Assembly (NCBI RefSeq): GCF_000717715.1
Contig: NZ_JOAI01000072.1
Span: 1-22,602 of the forward strand
Length of the DNA: 22,602 bases
Source of the DNA: Streptomyces sp. NRRL B-24484
Lineage (GTDB): Bacteria > Actinomycetota > Actinomycetes > Streptomycetales > Streptomycetaceae
Direction: 5' to 3'
A program made the position numbers and the translations under genes. The first letter of the stretch is position 1; each line of letters opens with the position of its first letter. Of this stretch, positions 7,472-14,087 are shown piece after piece. The notes under the pieces are model-generated. The model was not told the DNA's origin, ran no database searches, and worked only from the letters and a program-made list of their open reading frames with translations.

Positions 7472-8215
7472 TCACGTCGACGTGCCGGACTCCGCCGTGG
7501 GCTCGTTCGTGGGATCGGTGCCGGGGGCCTTGGTGGGGACGGCGAAGACCACCAAGTTGGACAGGTACTCGCGGGTGTCCCGGTCGTACGTGCCGCCGCA
7601 GGTGATGAGCCGGAGGCTGGGAACCGTGCTCCCCTCGAACACGAGGCCGTCGGGGAAGTCGTCCTTCGCATAGGTGCGCAGGGCCTGCACGGTGAAGTCG
7701 GTGACTGTGCCGTCGTTGCCCTCGACGGTGATCGTGTCCCCGGGGCGCAGGACGGACAGGCCGGCGAAGACTGCCGGTCCCGTCAGCGAGTCGACGTGGC
7801 CGACGATTACGGCCGCGCCGGGGCTGCCGGGGGCCGGCCCCTGGCTCCACCAGCCGGCGACGTTCGGATCGTCCGGCGTCGCGAGGTGCCCGTCGCCCTG
7901 GACCTGAAGGTCGGTCAGCGCGGTGTCCACCCCGATGCGGGGTATGCGAAGCCGTGTCGGCGGAGCCCGGAGCACCTCCGGGCCGGCAGGCTCGCCGGCC
8001 ACGGCAGAGGGGAGCTCACCGATGTCGCGGACCGCAGCGGGACCGCCGTATCCCGGGGCCGACGTGAGGTTCGCCGCGCCGACCCCCGTGAGAGCCAGAC
8101 CGATCAGGAGAGCCGTCACCACCGCACCGCGACGGGTTCTGGTGCTGCTGCCACGGCCCGGTCGCCCGTCCCCGGCGGCGGGGGACGGGCGACCCGGGCC
8201 CGACAAAGGCTCCAT
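7472..8215 (-). CDS. Class F (actinobacterial) sortase
   Basis: The 247-residue protein has a basic N-terminus and one membrane segment (about residues 30-49), then a sortase domain from about residue 86 (LRIPRIGVDTAL). The catalytic set is visible: His140 in VIVGHVDS, Cys206 in LITCGG, and Arg215 in DRDTREYLSN. Sortases cleave a sorting motif and join the cut protein to an amine nucleophile in the cell wall; class F members are typical of actinobacteria and often single-gene housekeeping-like enzymes. The ATG lies two bases after the stop of the DUF4331 gene, with no good SD, so it is probably translationally coupled to it. Its likely substrate is the DUF4331 protein. Confidence 0.9.
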   Translation of the reverse strand: MEPLSGPGRPSPAAGDGRPGRGSSTRTRRGAVVTALLIGLALTGVGAANLTSAPGYGGPAAVRDIGELPSAVAGEPAGPEVLRAPPTRLRIPRIGVDTALTDLQVQGDGHLATPDDPNVAGWWSQGPAPGSPGAAVIVGHVDSLTGPAVFAGLSVLRPGDTITVEGNDGTVTDFTVQALRTYAKDDFPDGLVFEGSTVPSLRLITCGGTYDRDTREYLSNLVVFAVPTKAPGTDPTNEPTAESGTST

Positions 8216-8217
8216 CG

Positions 8218-9822
8218 TCAGGAGCTGCGCCGGCGGCGCAGCGCGATCACGGCGGCGCCGGTCAGGAGGACACCGCCGGCGAGAGCAGCGGTGCCGGCGA
8301 TCGGGACGCGGTGCAATGCCAGGCCGCCGAAGCCGGCGGCGACGCTGCCGCCGGGGTTGTCGGAGGTGGCCTGGTTGACGGCTGCCGTGTTCGGCAGTGC
8401 GACGTAGGGGAAGGTCTTGCCGAAGGCGTGGTCGTTGGCGTTCACGCCGTCACCTGCGGCGAGGGCCGGCACGATCTTGCCGGTCTGGGCAGCGCCCTCC
8501 AGCGCCAGAAGTTCGATGTCCACCACGTCGTCGGTCAGCCGGCGGCCGTTGGGGAAGCCCGCCAGGTCGTTGCCGAGGACGCCCAGCCGGTTGGGCGACG
8601 GGGACGGCGGCACCGCCATGTTGAGTCGCAGTTCCTCGCCGGGCAGGAACTTGGCCTTGTTGACGTCGGCGTTCAGCTGCTGGGAGTTCAGGTCGGCCTG
8701 GATGGGGCCGCAGGCCTTGCAGATGCCGTTGAGGAAGATCTCGACCAGGTCGTTACGGGGGGTCGCGGGGGCCGGGATGCCGTAGATGCTCTGGATGAGC
8801 TGCGGGACCATCGGGTCCTTGACCTTGTCGACCACCGGGGTGACGGTCGCGTCCTTCTCCGGGCTGAGCGCGTTGAAGGCGTCCTTGTACTTGATCGGGA
8901 CGACGACCTCGTTGATCAGCGGGTTGCCGAGCCGGGAGACCTGGTGGAAAGCCGCCTCGCCCTTGCCCTCGCCGCCCTTGTCGACGACATCCGCGCCCTT
9001 GCGGTCTGTGCTGGACCACACGCCCACGACGGGGTTGCGTGTTGGGTCGCCCTTCAGCGCCAGGTCCTTCTTCGGCACCTGGATGGCGATGGTGTTGACG
9101 TTGTAGCCGCTCAGGGTGTCGTGTCCGGACTCCTTGAGGTTTCCGCCGTAGAGGAGGTCGAAGACCCGCAGGTCGAGGAAGAACGGGTCGTCGGCCTGGC
9201 CGGCGAGGGTCTGGCCGCCGCCGGGCAGGTCACGGATGGCCTGCTGGCGCAGGGACGCGTAGTTCGGCATCGAGGCCTGGCCCGTGTTGGACGGGGCCGC
9301 GATCGCATCCTTGAGCAGCGTCTTGGAGGACCCGTCGGCGTGGGTCTCGGTGAGGGTGTAGGTCTGGCGGAAGTTCAGCGTCGGGTCGTCGAGGTTGTTC
9401 ACGACGCCGGTGTTGTAGAGGAACTGGTTGGCGTCGTCGCGGTAGTGGTTGCTGAACGTCCAGGTGTAGGTGGTGTCGGCCCTGCCGTCGCCGTCGGCGT
9501 CGATCTTGATGTTGTAGCGCGCATCGTCCGCGAACGCGTAGAAGTTCGGGCCGCCGTTGGGCTCCTCGAACGGGATCCAGTTGGCGATGAGCGTGACGGT
9601 GTCCGGCTTGTCCGGGCTGGTGAAAGCGTATACGTCCGTGTTGTCCGCCCGCGGGTCACCCGCGATCAGCGGGGCCTCACGGTGACTCGACGCCGAGCTG
9701 ACACCCGGAGCGAGCCCGGCCAAGGCACCCGCGGCGGCCAGGGCCAGGACACCCAGGCCCGCCATCGGCTTTTCGGCACGACGGGCGAACGCCGGATGAC
9801 GCGAGGAACGCGAAGGCTGCAT
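8218..9822 (-). CDS. DUF4331 surface protein with C-terminal membrane anchor
   Basis: The 534-residue protein starts at an ATG with a weak GAGAG purine box upstream. Residues 1-45 are a signal peptide. Then comes the DUF4331 domain, opening with SSHREAPLIAGDPRADNTD, a signature of this family, and going through the FPNGRRLTDDVVDIELLAL block to FPYVALPN near residue 477. A calcium-site-like DADGDGRAD lies at 108-116. After the domain come LPNTA (476-480), a Gly/Ala linker, a hydrophobic segment (about 507-528) and RRRRSS at the end. That layout resembles a sortase sorting signal, although the motif is about 27 residues from the membrane segment, farther than usual. Biochemical function of DUF4331 is unknown. 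It heads the operon with the sortase and TPR genes. Confidence 0.9.
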   Translation of the reverse strand: MQPSRSSRHPAFARRAEKPMAGLGVLALAAAGALAGLAPGVSSASSHREAPLIAGDPRADNTDVYAFTSPDKPDTVTLIANWIPFEEPNGGPNFYAFADDARYNIKIDADGDGRADTTYTWTFSNHYRDDANQFLYNTGVVNNLDDPTLNFRQTYTLTETHADGSSKTLLKDAIAAPSNTGQASMPNYASLRQQAIRDLPGGGQTLAGQADDPFFLDLRVFDLLYGGNLKESGHDTLSGYNVNTIAIQVPKKDLALKGDPTRNPVVGVWSSTDRKGADVVDKGGEGKGEAAFHQVSRLGNPLINEVVVPIKYKDAFNALSPEKDATVTPVVDKVKDPMVPQLIQSIYGIPAPATPRNDLVEIFLNGICKACGPIQADLNSQQLNADVNKAKFLPGEELRLNMAVPPSPSPNRLGVLGNDLAGFPNGRRLTDDVVDIELLALEGAAQTGKIVPALAAGDGVNANDHAFGKTFPYVALPNTAAVNQATSDNPGGSVAAGFGGLALHRVPIAGTAALAGGVLLTGAAVIALRRRRSS

Positions 9823-10176
9823 GATCACTTCTCTCTGAAGTCGGCCCGGCTCGGCGTCCCGCTGGCTTCCGACGACCTGTGGACGGGCAGCAACGAGTGA
9901 TCGCCTCCTGGCACGGAGTGGTTTGAGGACTGCCTCGCACGTGGGTGGCGCTCCGCTCGCCGGGCCGGTCGAAGACCGCTTCGAAAGCGTGCTGAAGTAC
10001 CGCGCACGGGAGTCGTAGGCCTGACATAAAGTCACCACGGACAGATCCCGCCTGCTTCCCGGGTGGGCCATCCGGGACGCCACAGCCCATCACGCAGACT
10101 CGCCGACCCGGGGAGCACCGTTCGCCGTGATCAAGCCGACCCCGTTGTAAGCCAGCAGCCACGAGCCCGGGCAAAC
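9823..10176. other. Intergenic region upstream of the DUF4331 operon
   Basis: About 350 bases with no convincing gene. It must hold the promoter of the minus-strand DUF4331 operon. Open frames here lack family signatures and ribosome binding sites. I see no clear consensus promoter. Confidence 0.5.
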
Positions 10177-10209
10177 GACCCGCCCGTCCGGAATCCGGGC
10201 GGGCGGGTC
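10177..10209. terminator. Strong GC-rich hairpin
   Basis: GACCCGCCCG (10177-10186) and CGGGCGGGTC (10200-10209) form a perfect 10-bp stem; the 13-base loop can pair further through TCCGGA. It looks like a factor-independent terminator. It sits upstream of the plus-strand replication-relaxation remnant and is separated by over 350 bases from the DUF4331 start, so the gene it served may have been lost in the rearrangement that truncated the remnant. Confidence 0.6.
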
Positions 10210-10237
10210 CGGCTCCCGGCCCAATCAGCGACCCTCA

Positions 10238-11210
10238 GGCCCACTCCACGCCGTGCTGCGCGCACCGGAGCTCGGCATCCCGGTCCTGTTCCTTGAGCTG
10301 GACCGCGGCACCATGACGGACATCGTCGACGTCGCCGCCAAACTCGACAACTACAAACGCTGGTTCGACAAGGTCGTCAAGGACACCGACGGCTACGACC
10401 GGACCATCTTCGAAGTCACCTACGGGACCGCACACGACCGGCCTTACGGCTACACCCCGGCCCACGTGGTGCGCCCGCCCGTCGCGTTCGTTCTCGCCCC
10501 GGGCACCCGCGGCAGCCGGCCCCGCTTCACCGCCGACGCGCTGCGCCGCCGCATGAAGGCCCTGCGCGATGCCACCAGCGACCACTGGGCCGGCATGCGG
10601 CACGAGGACGAAGGCGTCACCTACTACAGCTTCCGGGGGCAGATCCAGGTCCTGGCCACCACCACCGCCCGCCTGCGCGAGCACGGCTTCCTCGGCCCCG
10701 CCTGGTGGCGCTTCGGCCGCTCCGACTGGCAAACCCTCACCGACGCCCTCGACGACCGGCCCGACCGGGCCCTGATCGCCCAGCGCCGCACCGAACGCCA
10801 AGCCGCCGAGCATGCCGAGCAGGAGCGGAAGGCACAGGCCGAGCGGGACGCCCAACGGGCCGAGTGGCTGGCGCAGCTGCTGGCCGCCCGCGCCCACAAC
10901 GACGCCCTGCACCCCTGCTACACCCACCACGGCCCGCTCGGCGGCGAACACGACACTCGGGCGAGCTCGGCGAGCAGGCCGAACCGGACCGCCTGGAATG
11001 CCCCACCTGCGAACAGCTTCGCCGCGAACAGCGTGGCCGCCCGACCGTCCTCGCCCTGCCCACCGCCCGCGACCTCAAGAAGGCCGCCAAACACGGCCCA
11101 CCCACCGACGACCCCTGGCGACCGTGCGTCTCATCCACGCCGAACGCCGGCCCAAGCACAAGCGGGACAGCGGAGACGTTCCCGAACTCTGGCCGAACGC
11201 CCGCGTCTGA
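10238..11210 (+). pseudogene. Replication-relaxation family protein, truncated and frameshifted
   Basis: From about 10238 the frame gives LHAVLRAPELGIPVLFLELD, then VAAKLDNYKRWFDKVVKDTDG, then HWAGMRHEDEG and ATTTARLREHGFLGPAWWRFGR. This is the C-terminal two thirds of the replication-relaxation family found on Streptomyces plasmids and integrative elements. The N-terminal winged-helix part is absent. Coding sense moves one frame back near 10960, to a frame with a CPTC motif (ECPTCEQLRREQRGRPTVL), and again near 11120, to a frame ending HAERRPKHKRDSGDVPELW at TGA 11208-11210. Each step equals one missing base. A GTG at 10253 opens the frame, without a ribosome binding site. It marks a mobile-element-derived stretch. 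Confidence 0.6.
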
Positions 11211-11348
11211 CCACCAGGGGGTGGATCGGCAGGCCGCAGGGCTGAGCCGACGGCCGCACCCGAGGTTCCCGAACGGCCGCTCGGTCGGTGGCCTTCCAGG
11301 CCGGAACGGCGGGCCGGCTCCTGGTCGGCCGAATTTCTGTTATGCCAA

Positions 11349-11378
11349 TTGACACAACATCAAATCTGCTCCTAGGCT
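11349..11378 (+). promoter_or_regulatory. Consensus promoter giving a leaderless transcript
   Basis: A perfect -35 box TTGACA (11349-11354) and a -10 box TAGGCT (11373-11378) lie 18 bases apart. The -10 box fits the streptomycete consensus TAGPuPuT for the principal sigma factor. The ATG of the next gene is at 11386, seven bases after the -10 box, which is where transcription should start, and no ribosome binding site is present. The mRNA is therefore probably leaderless. The region from 11335 to 11372 is markedly richer in A/T than its surroundings. Confidence 0.7.
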
Positions 11379-11385
11379 CACGGCC

Positions 11386-12201
11386 ATGGAAGAAGAGGTC
11401 AAACGCCGCGGCCGGCCGCGGAAGGACCCGGAGCGACTGGCGCGCTGGGTACCGCCGGACGGCTGGTCGCGGCTGGTCGCCTGGGTCTCGCCGGAGGAAA
11501 AGAAGGCGCTGAAGCGCGTCGCCGTGGATGCCGGGGTGTCCGTCGCGGACCTGGTGCGGTCATTGGCGGGCGGCCTGGCCGCGGGGGCGATCACGCACGA
11601 GGAACTGGTCGGGCAGGTCAGGAGAGGCAGGCAGGTCATGGAGAAGATCCCCACGCTGTTCGAGCGGGACGGCGACTTCCGCGTCGTGGACCGCCCGCGC
11701 GCCGAGTGCGCCTGGGTGTTCGCCGGGGAGGGCGCGCCCACCGAGAAACTGGACGGCACCAATGTCCGCCTGACCGTCCGCGGGGGCCACCTGGTGCGGG
11801 TGGAGAAGCGGCGCAACCCCAGCAAGGCGCAGAAGCAGCAGGGCATCGTCGACGGCTGGTACGTCGACACCGACGAGCACGGCCCCGAGGACAAGTGGAT
11901 CCTGGCCGCGGCCCGCAACACCGACGTGGCCACCTGGCCGGACGGCGAGCACGCCTGCGAGGCCCTCGGCCCGCGCATCCAGGGCAACCCGCTGGGGCTG
12001 GACGGCTACCTGTGCGTGCCGTTCGACCTGGAGGTGCCGGTGTACGAGGCGGTGCCGCGCAGCTACGACGGCCTGCGGGAGTTCCTCGCCGAACTGGAGA
12101 GCCGCTACGCGCCCGGCAGTCTGGCGGAGGGGATCGTGTTCCACCACTCCGACGGCCGCCGTGCCAAGATCAAGCGCAAGGACTTCCCCACGGCAGTCTG
12201 A
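11386..12201 (+). CDS. RHH DNA-binding domain fused to RNA-ligase-like nucleotidyltransferase
   Basis: The 271-residue protein has two parts. Residues 1-83: an AT-hook-like RRGRPRKDPERL, then a CopG-like ribbon-helix-helix unit, RLVAWVSPEEKKALKRVAVD followed by GVSVADLVRSLAGGLAAG. Residues 85-271: an RNA ligase-like domain opening MEKIPTLFERDGD. It has the nucleotidyl-transfer motifs: KLDGT with Lys121 as the expected AMP-accepting lysine, EGIVF (248-252, motif IV) and KIKRKDF (261-267, motif V). The ligase part resembles the short RNA ligase 1-like family (DUF5565) in its opening and in the GPRIQGNPLGLDGY block. There is no stop between the parts; an internal ATG at 11638 (codon 85) could give a free ligase. 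Ligation of nicked RNA is the family role; the substrate is unknown. Confidence 0.82.
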   Translation: MEEEVKRRGRPRKDPERLARWVPPDGWSRLVAWVSPEEKKALKRVAVDAGVSVADLVRSLAGGLAAGAITHEELVGQVRRGRQVMEKIPTLFERDGDFRVVDRPRAECAWVFAGEGAPTEKLDGTNVRLTVRGGHLVRVEKRRNPSKAQKQQGIVDGWYVDTDEHGPEDKWILAAARNTDVATWPDGEHACEALGPRIQGNPLGLDGYLCVPFDLEVPVYEAVPRSYDGLREFLAELESRYAPGSLAEGIVFHHSDGRRAKIKRKDFPTAV

Positions 12202-12348
12202 AGCCCGGCCGGCCCGCGCGTTCCCGGCCTGGAGCGGGGGTGGTACTCCCGGCGCGCTGGGCACTGGGCCATCCGCGACCGGCCCCCGGCCGCCGAAGTA
12301 ACCGGTCGGCGATGCCTTGTACTACGGATCCGGTGAGTTGAGGGCTGT

Positions 12349-12468
12349 GTGGACGCGGATGTGACCAATCGTGAGGACGGCTGCCTGAATGCCGGCTGCG
12401 GGTGCACAGCCGGCATCAGTCTGATCATGTTCGGGTGGATCGTGGTGCTCCTGATCCAGCGGATCTGA
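12349..12468 (+). CDS. Possible tiny Cys-containing membrane peptide
   Basis: A 39-codon frame from GTG 12349 has a polar front with three cysteines in CLNAGCGC, then a hydrophobic segment ISLIMFGWIVVLLIQRI that could span the membrane and ends the protein. GAGGG lies four bases upstream. It follows the RNA-ligase fusion by 147 bases on the same strand. Small single-span peptides like this are easily missed; the open frame is short and the evidence is only composition, so it may be chance. No family recognised. Confidence 0.35.
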   Translation: MDADVTNREDGCLNAGCGCTAGISLIMFGWIVVLLIQRI

Positions 12469-12822
12469 CCGTCGCACGGTACCGGCCCGTTCGGGCCCGC
12501 GCCGTGGGCGGATCGGCTCTGCGCCCGCAGGTGCTGTCACACTCCGGGAGGAGTGCGGGTTCCGGTGCTACCGGCCGTCTGCCGCGTTCCGGCAGTGGGC
12601 CCGAACGGTTCCGGCCTGGACAGCGCGAGCGCGGTGCGGGAGAGCGGTCCGGCGACCGGCGGCACCGCGAAGGGCGCCGGCCTGACCGGTGCCCCGCACG
12701 CGATGGCCGCCAACAAAGCGATCATCGCCTGGCTGCCCGAGACCGGCAGCATCGCCTCGTGGGCCACCGAGGTCGAGCACCTCATCGCGACCCGCCAGGT
12801 GGTGCGTACCGACGCCTGAGGT
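12469..12822. other. Region left of the IS3 element, no convincing gene
   Basis: About 350 bases up to the IS end. A plus-strand frame (GTG 12553 to TGA 12819) ends with a segment AANKAIIAWLPETGSIASW that looks coding-like. Its SD-like GGGAGGA is directly against the start codon, so it is weakly supported. It might be a truncated gene interrupted by the insertion. Confidence 0.3.
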
Positions 12823-12843
12823 TGCACCCCGAGCGTGGACACC
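12823..12843. repeat. Left terminal inverted repeat of the IS3 element
   Basis: Starts TGCACCCC and holds GTGGACACC (12835-12843), identical to the reverse complement at 14066-14074 on the other end. Confidence 0.65.
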
Positions 12844-12847
12844 GGGT

Positions 12848-13744
12848 TCATGCTGCGAGGTCGAGGTTAGCGGAGTTGACCAACCGCTGTTCGAACTCGA
12901 CGGGTGTGAGGTACTGCAGAGCCGGGTGCCGATGACGGTGGTTGTAGTACGAAAGCCAGCGGAACAGATCGAGCCGCGCGTCGGCCTTCGAGGTCCACCG
13001 AAGCCGGTGTGTCAACTCCCGCTTCAGCCCCTGAAAGAACGACTCGGCCAGAGCATTGTCGTAGCTGGATCCGACACGTCCCATTGAACGGCGGATGCCG
13101 TTGCGGCGGCAGGCGGCAGCGAAGGCCCGGCTCGTATATTGCGCCCCGTGGTCGGTGTGGAACGCCACGCCCGCGACGTTCCCACCGCGGGCAGCCGCGG
13201 CTGCCTCGATCGCATCGACGACCAGGTCCACGCGCATGTGATCGGCGATGGACCAGTCGACCACGCGGCGCGAGCAGATGTCGATCACCGTGGCCAGGTA
13301 GAGCCACGACGACCCGACCGGGATATACGTGATGTCGCCGCACCAGCGGACATCGAGCGCCGCGGCGGTGAAGTCCCGCTCGAGCAGGTCCGGCGCCGGC
13401 GGCGCGGTGTGGTCCCGCATGGTCGTCCGCTTGCGTTTGCGCAGGTGGAGGCCGACGATGCCGTGCTCGCGCATCAGCCGTGCCACCCGCTTGCGGTTGA
13501 TGAGCCGGCCGCGGGCCCGCAACTCGGCGTGGATCCGCGGGGCCCCGTAGGCACCAGCGTGCTCGGCGTGGACCGCCCGGATCTCCGCGGTCGCCTCGGC
13601 GTCGGCCCGCTCGCGGGCCCGGCGGACCTCCGCGCCGGCCTGCCACCGGTAGAAGCCGGACCGAGAGACCCCCAGGACCCGGCACAGCCGCTGGACGCCG
13701 AACTCCTCGGCGGCAGTGGAGATGAAGACCCAGCGGCGGCTCAC
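12848..13744 (-). CDS. IS3-family transposase OrfB (DDE integrase)
   Basis: The 298-residue protein has an N-terminal HTH-like region (VQRLCRVLGVSRSGFYRW), the helical HTH_21 segment (GAYGAPRIHAELRARG) and an rve DDE core. The catalytic residues are Asp in WCGDITYIP, Asp in FHTDHGAQYTS and Glu in NALAESFFQGLK, in the normal order, so the protein looks active. It ends with the IS3 tail YYNHRHRHPALQYLTPVEFE. The GTG start overlaps the OrfA stop (GTGA), with AAGGAG five bases upstream. A -1 frameshift product with OrfA is also possible, as in other IS3 elements. Confidence 0.9.
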   Translation of the reverse strand: MSRRWVFISTAAEEFGVQRLCRVLGVSRSGFYRWQAGAEVRRARERADAEATAEIRAVHAEHAGAYGAPRIHAELRARGRLINRKRVARLMREHGIVGLHLRKRKRTTMRDHTAPPAPDLLERDFTAAALDVRWCGDITYIPVGSSWLYLATVIDICSRRVVDWSIADHMRVDLVVDAIEAAAAARGGNVAGVAFHTDHGAQYTSRAFAAACRRNGIRRSMGRVGSSYDNALAESFFQGLKRELTHRLRWTSKADARLDLFRWLSYYNHRHRHPALQYLTPVEFEQRLVNSANLDLAA

Positions 13745-14025
13745 TTCATCTCCTTCGCGAAATACTGGGCCGCCCGGCGCAGGACCTCCCGCTCCAGCTC
13801 CCACTCGCGCTTCTCCTTGCGCAGCCGGGCCAGCTCGGCCCGCTCGTCCGCGCCCAACCCGCCCGAGACCGCGTCCGCCCGCTCGGAGCGGCGCACCCAC
13901 GTCCGCAGTGTCTCTCGGTTCACCCCGAGCTCCACCGCCACCAACTCGACCGTCCGGCCCGTGGACCGGACCAGCGTCACCGCATCCCGCTTGAACTCGT
14001 CGCTGTACTTCGCCGGCCGTCCCAC
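13741..14025 (-). CDS. IS3-family transposase OrfA
   Basis: The 94-residue protein is a typical OrfA: a GRPAKYSDEFKRDAVTLV start, an HTH with VAVELGVNRETLRTWVRR, and a C-terminal leucine-zipper-like helix (ELARLRKEKREWELEREVL). It recognises the IS ends and works with OrfB. The GTG start has GGGAGGGG eight bases upstream. Confidence 0.88.
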   Translation of the reverse strand: MGRPAKYSDEFKRDAVTLVRSTGRTVELVAVELGVNRETLRTWVRRSERADAVSGGLGADERAELARLRKEKREWELEREVLRRAAQYFAKEMK

Positions 14026-14065
14026 CTGGACTTCCCCTCCCGGATCCTCGGATCCGATTGTCAGG

Positions 14066-14087
14066 GGTGTCCACACTCCGGGGGTCA
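14066..14087. repeat. Right terminal inverted repeat of the IS3 element
   Basis: Read on the minus strand it starts TGACCCCCGGAGT and then GTGGACACC. The recombinase reading frame resumes immediately to the right, which fixes the border. Confidence 0.65.

Larger units (their letters stand above)
12823..14087 (-). mobile_element. IS3-family insertion sequence
   Basis: A roughly 1265-bp element with two overlapping transposase genes on the minus strand. The ends are imperfect inverted repeats: 12823-12843 (TGCACCCCGAGCGTGGACACC) pairs, with one gap, with the reverse complement of 14066-14087 (begins TGACCCCCGGAGTGTGGACA). Both start TG, as IS3 ends do. I see no clear 3-4-bp direct repeat at the borders (ggt on the left, cct on the right), so the insertion may be old or followed by rearrangement. 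It interrupts the 5' end of the recombinase gene that begins at 14088. Confidence 0.85.

Noticed and set aside
8311..9900. 529-codon plus-strand frame opposite the DUF4331 gene
   Set aside because: Antisense shadow of a gene with clear signal peptide, domain and codon bias.
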